A stretch of DNA of 13,977 bases from Acidobacteriaceae bacterium (GCA_003151875.1 PLYW01000194.1:1-13977); one strand, 5' to 3'; counted from the stretch's first letter, positions 6,416 to 13,717 are shown. The notes: generated by a model from the sequence alone, not told the origin. A program made the numbers and translations.

Positions 6416-7456
6416 ATGAACGTGCATTTCAGCTACAAGATTTCGAAAACTTCCGACCTCGAAAAACTAATCAACCAACAAGTGGAAAAGCTGGGCCGAT
6501 ACCTCCGGGTATTCCGTCCCGACCTCGTGCACCTGAAAGGGCTTATCGAAGACAGCTCCGCACGCGAGGGTGTGGTGGTGTCGCTCAACCTGCGACTGCC
6601 GTCGGGCCAGATGGCGACACAGGAGAAAAGCCCGACCGCAACGGCTGCCATCAAAGCCGCCTTCGATTCCATTGCCGAGCAGGTCAAGAAGCATAAAGAG
6701 CTGCTGCGTAACCATCACAAGTTCGGGCGCCGTCGCGGGCCGGAGCGGGTGGTGGTTCAGACCGTGCCCTTCGCCGACACGCTCGCGGCGATGAAGCCAG
6801 AGCGAATTACCGCTGACGATATTTCTGGCTATGTCAACGTCAATCTGCCGCGACTGCAACGCTTCATCCAGCGAGAGATCGACTACCGCGAGAGCCAGGG
6901 GCAACTCGAGCCCGACCAGGTCGCCGTAGAAGATGTGGTGGGAGAGGCGATTGCAAACGCGCTCAGCGAGCAGCACGAGAGTCCGGAACCCATGAAGCTG
7001 GAACCCTGGGTGCATCGGCTGGCGAAGCAGGCGATTGACCAGTTGGCGTCGGAGAATCGCGAGGACGGACATGTCCCGCTGGAAGGCTCGCGTGGGCAGC
7101 AAAACGTGCATGCCAGCGATGAGGACAAGCTGCAATTCCATCAGCCCGACGAGCAGTTGTCGGAAGAAAATGTCATTCCCGACCCGACCGCCAACAATCC
7201 GGAAGAGCTGGCGGCGCGGGACGAACTGATGACCCTGGTAGAGACGGCCCTGCGCGATGCCGGGCGCAACCAGGCCGAAGCTTTCATCCTGTACACCCTC
7301 GAAGACTTCACCCTGGAAGAGATCGCCGATATCACCAACCGTGGTGTGGAGGAGGTGCGCATGTCCATTCGCAAGGCCCGCGAACATTTGCAACGCGCCT
7401 TGCCTATCAAAGATCCGCTCAAACAGAAGCTCCTGGAGTATTCCAAGAGCGCCTGA
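6416..7456 (+). CDS. HPF/RaiA ribosome-hibernation domain fused to ECF-like sigma-factor regions 2 and 4
   Basis: A 346-aa protein with two parts. Residues 1-105 resemble the N-terminal domain of hibernation-promoting factor/RaiA: MNVHFSYKIS start, helix LEKLINQQVEKLGRYL, strand VVVSLNLRLPSG and basic helix AAFDSIAEQVKKHKELLRNHH. That domain binds the decoding region of the 30S subunit. After a linker, residues 138-215 look like sigma region 2 (LPRLQRFIQREI, VEDVVGEAIANAL, then EPWVHRLAKQAIDQL in the 2.3/2.4 position). Residues 267-330 look like sigma region 4 with its helix-turn-helix (ALRDAGRNQAEAFILYTLEDFTL, EEIADITNRGVEEVRMSIRKA, REHLQRAL). The stretch after region 2 is acidic (SENREDG), where ECF factors are usually basic. 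The C-terminal dimerisation domain of long HPF is replaced by the sigma part. It precedes the eRF1-like gene by 68 bases, probably in one operon. The domain calls are motif-based; whether it binds RNA polymerase, ribosomes or both is inference. Confidence 0.82.
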   Translation: MNVHFSYKISKTSDLEKLINQQVEKLGRYLRVFRPDLVHLKGLIEDSSAREGVVVSLNLRLPSGQMATQEKSPTATAAIKAAFDSIAEQVKKHKELLRNHHKFGRRRGPERVVVQTVPFADTLAAMKPERITADDISGYVNVNLPRLQRFIQREIDYRESQGQLEPDQVAVEDVVGEAIANALSEQHESPEPMKLEPWVHRLAKQAIDQLASENREDGHVPLEGSRGQQNVHASDEDKLQFHQPDEQLSEENVIPDPTANNPEELAARDELMTLVETALRDAGRNQAEAFILYTLEDFTLEEIADITNRGVEEVRMSIRKAREHLQRALPIKDPLKQKLLEYSKSA

Positions 7457-7524
7457 CAAACATGGGACTGCCCGGCAGTTCCCCGCTTTCATGATGCAAG
7501 AAATTTTCCATGAGGAGAAGCGGA

Positions 7525-8691
7525 ATGATCACACGAGATGACATCCGAGAACTGGCTAATTTTCACTCGCCGGAAACTTGCGCGGTTACTTTTTACTACC
7601 AGCCCACGACACCCCTGAATAAGTCGCACCGCGAAGAATCGATCCTGGTCAAGGACCTGGTTCGTAATGCGCTGCGCGACGCGGAGAAGCACGGCAGAAA
7701 TGGCTATGCGCGACCCGATCTGGATCGCATCCAGGGCATGGCCGAGGGTCTGCGCGGAAATGGCGGCAAAGCCAAGGCAATTTTTGCCTGCAGCAAACAA
7801 GGTCTGTGGCGCGAGTTTGACATTCCCGCGCAATTACTCAAGACCAACCTTTTCGTAAGCCACCGTTTTCATCTGAAGCCCCTGGCTGCAGTGCTGGACG
7901 GGGTGCAACATGCCTGCGTGGTACTGGTGGACCGCACCAAGGCCCGCGTCTTTGAACTGGTAAACGACGAAATCGTGGAGAAGCAGGACTTCATCAATGA
8001 ACTCACCCGGCGCGGCAAGAGCGATGGCTGGCGCGGCTATGACGCCGGCCATGTCGAGCGCAAGCAGATGAACGAAGCTCTCCTGCACTTCAAGACCGTG
8101 GCGGATTGCATTGAGCCATATTTCGAGCGCGGCAGTTGCGATCGCTTGCTGATCGGCTGCCATGATGACGTTTGGCCCGAGATCCATCGCGAACTGCACT
8201 CGAACTCCAAGCAGCGTCTGGTGGGACACTTCCGCATTGACCCAAAGGTCGCGACCCCCGACCAGACCAAGCAGATGGCGACGGAGCAGCTTGCCCAATA
8301 CAACTCTCGTTTAAAACAGGACCTGATCCGCGAGGTCATCGGGGAAGCCCATCGCAATAGCCGCGGCGCGATTGGTTTGCGACGGGTTTTGCGTTCGTTG
8401 GAGACGGGCGAAGTGCAAACCCTTCTGCTGGGCTCGAACTTCCAGGCGCCGGGAGTGAAGTGCCACCACTGCGGTCACATGGACCTGCATGATGCGCCGG
8501 CGTGCGCGGTTTGCGGGAAAGAGAACACGCAACTGGAAGATATCGGCGATGCCATCGTGGGATATGCGATTCGCAATGGCATCGATATTGTGTACATCGC
8601 CGACGACGAGCAGGTCGATCAGGTCGGACGCATCGCGGCCCTGCTGCGCTTCCGGGCCGACCAGAACACCGCGGTGAAGGCGGCCAGTTAA
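7525..8691 (+). CDS. Bacterial eRF1-like (baeRF-type) protein with a zinc-ribbon insert
   Basis: A 388-aa protein resembling the bacterial/archaeal-type relatives of peptide chain release factor eRF1/Pelota. The N-terminal part (1-125) has FHSPETCAVTFYYQP and an alpha-helical stretch. The middle domain (130-235) has VVLVDRTKARVFELVNDEI, then RRGKSDGWRGYDAGHVERK (162-180), where eRF1 has the GGQ loop, then the LLHFKTVADCIE helix and DRLLIGCHDDVWPEI. The last domain (about 236-380, L7Ae/Pelota-like) contains TLLLGSNF and the insert C313-HH-C316...C327-AV-C330, a zinc ribbon, and ends IDIVYIADDEQVDQVGRIAALLRF. No GGQ is present, so peptide release by the normal chemistry is doubtful. The ATG at 7525 was chosen because GAGGAG (7512-7517) lies 7 bases upstream; an earlier in-frame ATG at 7510 overlaps that site. 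It probably works with the HPF-sigma protein. Confidence 0.75.
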   Translation: MITRDDIRELANFHSPETCAVTFYYQPTTPLNKSHREESILVKDLVRNALRDAEKHGRNGYARPDLDRIQGMAEGLRGNGGKAKAIFACSKQGLWREFDIPAQLLKTNLFVSHRFHLKPLAAVLDGVQHACVVLVDRTKARVFELVNDEIVEKQDFINELTRRGKSDGWRGYDAGHVERKQMNEALLHFKTVADCIEPYFERGSCDRLLIGCHDDVWPEIHRELHSNSKQRLVGHFRIDPKVATPDQTKQMATEQLAQYNSRLKQDLIREVIGEAHRNSRGAIGLRRVLRSLETGEVQTLLLGSNFQAPGVKCHHCGHMDLHDAPACAVCGKENTQLEDIGDAIVGYAIRNGIDIVYIADDEQVDQVGRIAALLRFRADQNTAVKAAS

Positions 8692-8826
8692 GCCACAATC
8701 GGCCACCTCGGTCCAAGGCACAGCCACGCGCTATGCCTTATTCATTGCGGGCGACGTGGCTCGCCCCGTTGATGCGTTCGCCATGCTATTCTGCTTCACC
8801 GTCATGAATTCACAGGGAAAGCACTT

Positions 8827-10053
8827 ATGAGATTTTCGCGCCGCGATTTTATTGCCACGACGGCTATCGGTTCCGCCTCGCTCGCGCTCGATCTGCAGGG
8901 ACAAAGCAAGCCAGCCACAGGTGCTGCGCCATCGGTTAATCCGCCCAAGAAGGCGGTCATAATCAGCGCCGCCAATGGCTACAACTACCTGGATCGCGGC
9001 TACGCGGTGTTGAGCGGCGGAGGCGACACGCTCGACGCGGTGATGCAGGTCATCACCGGGCCCGAAGACGATCCCAACGACGACAGCGTCGGTCTCGGCG
9101 GACTTCCCAACGAGGACTGCGTGGTCGAGCTCGATGCCTGCTGCATGCATGGGCCAACGCGGATGGCAGGCTCGGTTGCCGGGGTGCGCGACATCAAGAA
9201 CGTCTCTCTGCTCGCGAAGACCGTCATGGAGCATACCGGTCACGTGATGCTGGTAGGCGAGGGCGCACAGAAGTTCGGCTTCGTGATGGGCTTCCCCAAG
9301 GAGAACCTGTTGACCGAGCGCTCGCGCAAAACCTGGCAATTGTGGCGCGAGACCATGTCCAACGACGATTGGTGGGGACCCGGACTGGCCAGTCCGAAAT
9401 TCAAGTTCCCCGATACCGCCTTCAATGTCTCCGAGTACTACGACGAGCGCATCAAGAGAATGGAAAAACTGGCGGAGACGATCGGGATTGAACCGGAGTT
9501 TTGCATGGCTGCCATCGAACGCGTTCTGAATCCGCCGTCTGGCACGATTCACTGCTCCGTCGTAAACGAGAAGGGCGAGATGTCGGGCGCAACCACGACC
9601 AGCGGCCTGGCGTGGAAGCTTGCCGGGCGCGCGGGCGATTCGCCGATCATCGGGGCCGGTAGTTATACCGACCAGGATGTTGGATCGGCGGGGGCAACCG
9701 GCAATGGCGAGGAGAACATCAAGGTCTGCGGCGCGCACACCATCGTGGAGAACATGCGGCGCGGCATGTCCCCGCAGGAAGCGGGCATGGATGCGTTGAA
9801 ACGCATCGTTCGCAACTATGAAGGCCACCCCGAAAAGCTGCAATATGTGGACATGAGCTACTACATCCTGCGCAAAGACGGAGCCTACGCCGGAGTCTGC
9901 ATGTGGAGCGGACCGCCCGAGCATCTGCGACGCTTTGCCGTGAACGATGGGACCAAACGCTACGAGAATGCAGTCGCGTTGTACCAGGGACAGTCGTTGG
10001 GCTGGCCGCCGATGCCGGGGAGAAAACATTTGGCGCCGGAACAGAAGAAGTAG
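8827..10053 (+). CDS. N4-(beta-N-acetylglucosaminyl)-L-asparaginase-like Ntn hydrolase with Tat signal
   Basis: A glycosylasparaginase/isoaspartyl-peptidase-family enzyme that would cleave the GlcNAc-Asn bond or related amides. It is made as a precursor that cleaves itself in front of a threonine. It is 408 aa. Residues 1-25 form a twin-arginine signal (S4-R5-R6-D7-F8-I9 followed by an Ala/Ser/Gly-rich stretch), so it should be exported folded. The probable nucleophile is Thr240 in PSGTIHCSVV. It is followed by GATTTSGLAWKLAGRAGDSPIIGAG, written here in two parts: TTTSGLAWKL (256-265) and AGRAGDSPIIGAGSY (266-280), which carry the substrate-binding Arg268 and Asp271. GATGNGEE lies at 289-296. 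The upstream ribosome site AGGGAAAG is moderate. It is convergent with mqnE with only 12 bases between the stop codons and no visible terminator. The substrate is not decided by sequence. Confidence 0.88.
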   Translation: MRFSRRDFIATTAIGSASLALDLQGQSKPATGAAPSVNPPKKAVIISAANGYNYLDRGYAVLSGGGDTLDAVMQVITGPEDDPNDDSVGLGGLPNEDCVVELDACCMHGPTRMAGSVAGVRDIKNVSLLAKTVMEHTGHVMLVGEGAQKFGFVMGFPKENLLTERSRKTWQLWRETMSNDDWWGPGLASPKFKFPDTAFNVSEYYDERIKRMEKLAETIGIEPEFCMAAIERVLNPPSGTIHCSVVNEKGEMSGATTTSGLAWKLAGRAGDSPIIGAGSYTDQDVGSAGATGNGEENIKVCGAHTIVENMRRGMSPQEAGMDALKRIVRNYEGHPEKLQYVDMSYYILRKDGAYAGVCMWSGPPEHLRRFAVNDGTKRYENAVALYQGQSLGWPPMPGRKHLAPEQKK

Positions 10054-10065
10054 GGCGTTTCGATA

Positions 10066-11232
10066 TCAGACCGCGACGGTTACGGTCGTCTCCGTGCGCG
10101 TCACTGGCCGGTAGAGCGTGTCGCGCTCGAAGGGGATGCGGCCGGCTTCCGTGATCAAACGAATGAGGTCCTGGCGGCGCAGCATTTGCGGCGTGGTGGC
10201 GCCCGCGTCGTGGTAGATCTTCTCCTCCACGACTGTCCCGTCGATGTCATCGGCGCCGAACCGCAGCGTAATCTGCGCCATCTTGGGCGTCACCATCTGC
10301 CAGTACGACTTGATGTGCGGAAAGTTGTCGAGCACCAGCCGCGACACCGCGATCTGTTTCAGGTCGAGCATGCCCGTCGTCTTGGGCAAGTGCTGCAGCG
10401 GCGTGTTGTCGGGATGGAAGGCCAGCGGGATAAACGTCTGGAAGCCATGCGTGTCGTCCTGTAACGCGCGCAGCTTCAGCAGATGATCGACGCAATCCTC
10501 ATCGTTCTCGACGTGGCCGTAGAGCATGGTCGCGTTCGACTTCAGGCCGACCTTATGTGCGGTGCGCGCCAGTTGGAGCCAGTCGTCGCCATCGATCTTG
10601 TGGTCGCAAATGATGTGCCGGATGCGGTCGGAAAAAATTTCGGCACCGCCGCCGGGCATGGAGTCGAGCCCCGCTTCCTTGAATTTGACCAGCACCTCGC
10701 GTGGGGTCAGCTTGCCAATCTTCGCGAAGAACGCGATCTCGACCATGGTGAATGCTTTGAGATGCACCTGCGGGAACCGCTCTTTCAAGCCCGCGATCAG
10801 ATCAACGTAGTACTGGAAGGGCAGATCGGCGTGCAGGCCGCCGACAATGTGAAACTCCGTAATCGCTTCGCTGTAGCCGGAAGCAGCGGTGTTCCAGACT
10901 TCTTCCAGCGCCATGGTGTAAGCGCCGGGGAAATCCTTTTTGCGGCCAAAGGCGCACAGACGGCAGGCGGCCACGCAGACATTGGTGTAGTTAATGTGGC
11001 GATTGACGTTGAAGTAAGCGACGTCGCCGTGCATGCGCTCGCGAACGTGATTCGCCAGCCAGCCAATCGCCAGGATGTCACCGGAGCGGTAGAGCGCCAG
11101 CGCGTCGTCGGCCGACAGGCGTTCCTGTGCCATCACTTTGTCGTGAATTGGCGCCAGGCGAGGATCGTCAGTGTGAAAGGGATGGAGCTTCTTAGCGCTA
11201 GTCATCTGCGAGGCGGTGGACATCTTTTCCAT
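10066..11232 (-). CDS. mqnE: Aminofutalosine synthase (radical SAM, menaquinone biosynthesis)
   Basis: MqnE joins the adenosyl radical from SAM to 3-[(1-carboxyvinyl)oxy]benzoate to give aminofutalosine, an early step of the futalosine route to menaquinone. The radical-SAM cluster motif CVAACRLC has cysteines 86, 90 and 93 (388-aa form). Typical further signatures are EFHIVGGLHADLPFQYY, SMPGGGAEIF (with PGGGAEI at 193-199), NATMLYGHVE, FIPLAFHPDNT and DDIDGTVVEEKI (328-339); the last separates it from its sister MqnC. Start codons are uncertain. ATG at 11232, ATG at 11223 (with GGAAAAG before it) or an upstream GTG at 11256 are all in frame, and none has a strong ribosome site. It is the last gene of a minus-strand run that also contains mqnP. 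Confidence 0.93.
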   Translation of the reverse strand: MEKMSTASQMTSAKKLHPFHTDDPRLAPIHDKVMAQERLSADDALALYRSGDILAIGWLANHVRERMHGDVAYFNVNRHINYTNVCVAACRLCAFGRKKDFPGAYTMALEEVWNTAASGYSEAITEFHIVGGLHADLPFQYYVDLIAGLKERFPQVHLKAFTMVEIAFFAKIGKLTPREVLVKFKEAGLDSMPGGGAEIFSDRIRHIICDHKIDGDDWLQLARTAHKVGLKSNATMLYGHVENDEDCVDHLLKLRALQDDTHGFQTFIPLAFHPDNTPLQHLPKTTGMLDLKQIAVSRLVLDNFPHIKSYWQMVTPKMAQITLRFGADDIDGTVVEEKIYHDAGATTPQMLRRQDLIRLITEAGRIPFERDTLYRPVTRTETTVTVAV

Positions 11233-11294
11233 GATATCGCAAACCCACGAAATCACTGACGGCTACTACCTCTCAGTCTATAGACGCGGTTGGT

Positions 11295-11591
11295 TCAGAT
11301 TCGCCCCTTCCAGTAACCCGCACGTCTGCGACCGTGGGCAATAGCCAGTATCTGATTCATCGAAGGCCGATCACGGTAAATGATCAGGAAAGGAAATCGC
11401 CGCAAGACAAACTTGCGAACGTTCGCTTCACTCACGGGCCAGCGCTGAGGAGACTGTGTGATCATCTCAATCGCGTGGGTCACTTCGTCTAAGAATCGCG
11501 AAGCTACTCGTTCATCTCTCGCCAGGTACCAGTCGAAGGCAGATTCGAGTTCGGCAGACGCAGCTTGGTGAAACTCCAGCGGCTTAGCCAC
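11295..11591 (-). CDS. RelE/ParE-superfamily toxin
   Basis: A 98-aa toxin of the RelE/ParE superfamily, whose members either cleave mRNA on the ribosome or inhibit gyrase. The typical pattern is seen: LEFHQAASAELESAFDWY (5-22), ARDERVASRFLDEVTHAIEMI (24-44), a P-QRWP element (48-52), VRKFVLRRFPFLIIYR (58-73) and the C-terminal LAIAHGRRRAGYW (82-94). The start is GTG at 11589-11591, inside the antitoxin's stop region, giving an 8-base overlap (GTGGCTAA) and probable translational coupling. Extending the frame further upstream would run into antitoxin-coding sequence in another frame and is not credible. The stop lies about 60 bases before mqnE. The cellular target cannot be told from the sequence. 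Confidence 0.85.
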   Translation of the reverse strand: MAKPLEFHQAASAELESAFDWYLARDERVASRFLDEVTHAIEMITQSPQRWPVSEANVRKFVLRRFPFLIIYRDRPSMNQILAIAHGRRRAGYWKGRI

Positions 11592-11823
11592 CGTGGGACA
11601 GCTTGGCGGTGAGCCGGCTGCGAACCTCGGTCCACGGGACGGTCTTTGCCTTGCCGGAGTCCAACTCCTGTATGCGCAAAGCAATCTCGTTTTGCCATGA
11701 GGCTTCTACGTCCTCATCCACGGTCTCATCCAGAGTGTCAAGCAACGATCCCGCCAATTCTGCGCGGGCATTCACGGGAAGAGCCATGGCTTTTTTCAGA
11801 AGCTCATTAACCTCTTCAGTCAT
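11584..11823 (-). CDS. Addiction-module antitoxin
   Basis: A 79-aa acidic protein of the short 'addiction module component' antitoxin type: MTEEVNELLKKAMALPVNAR, then AELAGSLLDTLDETVDED and a C-terminal part with EASWQNEIALRIQELDSGKA and TVPWTEVRSRL. This ELxxxxxxLPxxxRxxLxxxLLxSL-like pattern followed by W...E...R..EL is what is usually found in front of RelE/ParE toxins. It is followed by the toxin with an 8-base overlap. Its ATG (11821-11823) is only 14 bases after the mqnP stop. I see no separate strong promoter, and GGTGAGG at the end of mqnP may serve as ribosome site. Its C-terminal half probably wraps the toxin (inference). Confidence 0.85.
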   Translation of the reverse strand: MTEEVNELLKKAMALPVNARAELAGSLLDTLDETVDEDVEASWQNEIALRIQELDSGKAKTVPWTEVRSRLTAKLSHGG

Positions 11824-11837
11824 GGCGTTATTCTACC

Positions 11838-12701
11838 TCACCGCGCCAGCATCCGGTCCCCGGCAATGAAGAACAGGAATGCCATCGAGATCAGGCCGTT
11901 CATGGTGAAGAAGGCGGCATTCACCTGGCTGAGGTCGTCATGTTTCACCAACGAGTGCTCATAAATCAACAACAGGGCGACGAACACCACGCCAGCCACG
12001 GCAATCTTCCCCAAGCCAAACGCCACCACCATCCATGTCAGCAGCAGAACAGTGATTACGTGAAAGAACCTGGCGATATTCAGAGAAGCGCGAATGCCGA
12101 AGGCCTTGGGAACGGAATAGGTGTTGGCGGAGCAGTCGAAGTCGAAATCCTGGCAGCTATAGAGGATGTCGAAGCCGGCGCCCCAGAAGATCACGGCGGC
12201 GGTCAGGATCAGGATGCGGGGATCGAGCGAACCGCGGACCGCGATCCAGGCAGCGGCCGGAGCGGTGCCCATCGCGAGTCCAAGCACAATGTGCGCCCAG
12301 CGCGTGAATCGTTTGCTGAAGGAATACAGCAAGATAATGGCGAGTGCGACCGGAGAAAGATAAAACGCCAGCGGATTTAGTTGATAGGCAGCGAAGATCA
12401 GGATGGCCGACGCGACTACAACGAACCAGGTCACGAACGACTTGCTCAACTTGCCGGACGGAAGCGCACGAACGCGAGTGCGCGGATTGGCCGCATCAAT
12501 GGTCGCATCCACCAGCCGATTGAAGGCCATGGCTGCCGAGCGTGCCGCCACCAACGCGACAATGATCCAAATCGACGTATGCAGACTGGGAATGCCGCGA
12601 GCGGCCAGCACGGCGCCGGTCAAACCAAACGGGAGCGTGAGCACCGAGTGCTCCCACTTGATCATCTCCAGGGTGGTGCCAACGCTGCGCAACAGGGCCA
12701 T
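11838..12701 (-). CDS. mqnP: UbiA-family prenyltransferase, probable 1,4-dihydroxy-6-naphthoate prenyltransferase
   Basis: A membrane prenyltransferase of 287 aa that would attach the polyprenyl tail to the naphthoate precursor of menaquinone. The first Asp-rich site reads MAFNRLVDATIDAANPRT (58-75, with N61, D65 and D69). The second is DILYSCQDFDFD (178-189). Both Mg-diphosphate sites are therefore intact. About seven to nine hydrophobic segments are visible (for example 20-34, 44-57, 91-106, 110-127, 136-153, 162-178, 213-231, 233-247, 264-281). The MAFNR-type site and mqnE in the same run favour MqnP over UbiA for ubiquinone or a heme O synthase. The ATG at 12699-12701 lies 28 bases after the methyltransferase stop. 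The ribosome site is weak. Confidence 0.88.
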   Translation of the reverse strand: MALLRSVGTTLEMIKWEHSVLTLPFGLTGAVLAARGIPSLHTSIWIIVALVAARSAAMAFNRLVDATIDAANPRTRVRALPSGKLSKSFVTWFVVVASAILIFAAYQLNPLAFYLSPVALAIILLYSFSKRFTRWAHIVLGLAMGTAPAAAWIAVRGSLDPRILILTAAVIFWGAGFDILYSCQDFDFDCSANTYSVPKAFGIRASLNIARFFHVITVLLLTWMVVAFGLGKIAVAGVVFVALLLIYEHSLVKHDDLSQVNAAFFTMNGLISMAFLFFIAGDRMLAR

Positions 12702-12729
12702 GACTCGATTTTAACTTGCAGACAGGGTT

Positions 12730-13560
12730 TCAGTGCAGGTCAGGCTGGCTCATGCTCATGCCTTGCGGCAAGGGAGGGCGAGACCACTGGCGGTCCCAGG
12801 CGGGCACGGTGACGCGCTCAGCGATCAATGCCGGCTTACGCGCCCAGCAGACTACGCGCGTGCCGAAGGGCAGGTTGATATAGCGAATCAAATGGCGTTC
12901 GCAATCGAGCAGCAAGACCATGGCGGCATTGGCGAACCGGGAGCCGCCTTCAAACATGCGTCGGGACGCTACCGACTTCCGGAACAGGTCCTTGAAGGTG
13001 CGCGCTACGATGGATGGCAGGAACCCTGTCGCCACCAGATAGGAGACACGGGAAATCTCGAAGCCACAGTTGTTGAGTTTGCGCCGCAGCTCGGTGGCGG
13101 TGTACCGCCGCTGATGCCCGCGCGCTTCGTCCTCCTCGCCCCAGAGGAACGGATAGGCGGGCACAGTAAGGCACAGCAAGCCGCCGTCCTTCAACACCCG
13201 ACGCAACTCGCGCAACGCCAGCCGATCATCGGGGACCAACTGCAGGATGTCACCGGCCACGATTGCGTCGAACGAGTTCGAGACGAATCCCAAATCCTCA
13301 GGACGGGTACAAACCAGGTTCTGGGAGCCTTCGATCTGGCGAAACGCCAGCGCGGGCAGCGAACTGTGAGCATTAACCGTGCGAATAGAATCAGCTTGGG
13401 CGAAATCCAGTTGCGCCGCGCAGCCGAGATCCATAACGCGAGCTTCGCGTTTGCCGTGCACAGCTTGGGCAACGGCTTCGCGCAACAGCTTGCGCCGCGC
13501 CGTATGCCACCATGAGGAACTCTCTTGGCGGAGCGCCTCGAATTCCGGTTGAGCATCCAT
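12730..13560 (-). CDS. Class I SAM-dependent methyltransferase with an altered SAM loop
   Basis: A 276-aa Rossmann-fold methyltransferase of the small-molecule/glycan type: SSWWHTARRKLLREAV (15-30), MDLGCAAQLDF (43-53), SNSFDAIVAGDILQLVPDD (94-112), ALRELRRVLKDGGLLCLTVP (115-134), LWGEEDEARGHQRRYTATEL (139-158) and GFEISRVSYLVATGFLP (166-182). The usual glycine-rich loop D-G-C-G-T-G is DLGCAAQ, and the acidic residue that normally ends strand 2 is replaced by VNAHSSLPALAF. Cofactor binding could therefore be unusual or weak. The C-terminal part (200-250) contains a hydrophobic stretch. The motifs after motif I do not resemble UbiE/MenG, so I do not call it the final menaquinone methyltransferase. 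It is upstream of mqnP in the same direction and probably co-transcribed. Confidence 0.8.
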   Translation of the reverse strand: MDAQPEFEALRQESSSWWHTARRKLLREAVAQAVHGKREARVMDLGCAAQLDFAQADSIRTVNAHSSLPALAFRQIEGSQNLVCTRPEDLGFVSNSFDAIVAGDILQLVPDDRLALRELRRVLKDGGLLCLTVPAYPFLWGEEDEARGHQRRYTATELRRKLNNCGFEISRVSYLVATGFLPSIVARTFKDLFRKSVASRRMFEGGSRFANAAMVLLLDCERHLIRYINLPFGTRVVCWARKPALIAERVTVPAWDRQWSRPPLPQGMSMSQPDLH

Positions 13561-13650
13561 TGAGCTGACCTGCCCACTTCCCTGCCCTACATTTTACGGG
13601 ATATCGGCACTGTGGCCTCGACTTTCCGACCGCTTGTAGTCGAACACCCA

Positions 13651-13677
13651 AGAAAACTAAAGGGCAGCATCGCTGCC
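13651..13677 (-). terminator. Rho-independent terminator after ahcY
   Basis: On the minus strand a perfect 6-bp stem GGCAGC / GCTGCC with loop GAT (13663-13677) is followed by CTTTAGTTTTCTT, a T-rich tail. It lies about 40 bases beyond the ahcY stop, just after the heptamer array, and would end the ahcY transcript before the methyltransferase gene. Positions 13561-13650 hold nothing else I can name apart from the probable promoter of the methyltransferase. Confidence 0.7.
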
Positions 13678-13680
13678 GCC

Positions 13681-13715
13681 CCACTATCCACTAGCCACTA
13701 ACCACTAGCCACTGT
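13681..13715 (-). repeat. Heptamer-repeat array after ahcY (five units)
   Basis: Read on the minus strand, units AGTGGCT, AGTGGTT, AGTGGCT, AGTGGAT and AGTGGGG follow each other without gaps (plus-strand units CCACTAT, CCACTAG, CCACTAA, CCACTAG, then CCACTGT). The array starts within a few bases of the ahcY TAG (13718-13720), in the same gene-relative orientation as the array after gcdH. Because the period is 7 and nearly every junction makes TAG, stop triplets fall in all three frames. Confidence 0.75.
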
Positions 13716-13717
13716 TT

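Noticed and set aside
6467..7492. 341-aa open frame on the minus strand opposite the HPF-sigma gene
   Set aside because: The plus strand carries two recognisable domains and a good ribosome site; the antisense frame has no motif.
8731..10029. 432-aa open frame on the minus strand opposite the glycosylasparaginase gene
   Set aside because: It is antisense to a gene with clear Ntn-hydrolase motifs and a Tat signal, and has His/Arg-rich shadow composition with no recognisable domain.
11280..11330. tRNA-like T-arm (GGTTCAGATTCG)
   Set aside because: It lies at the 3' end of the toxin gene, and no acceptor, D or anticodon arms can be built around it.
12730..13560. MenG/UbiE menaquinone methyltransferase
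   Set aside because: It is tempting because mqnP and mqnE follow, but the motifs resemble small-molecule/glycan-associated methyltransferases and the SAM loop is degenerate; no UbiE-specific signature is visible.
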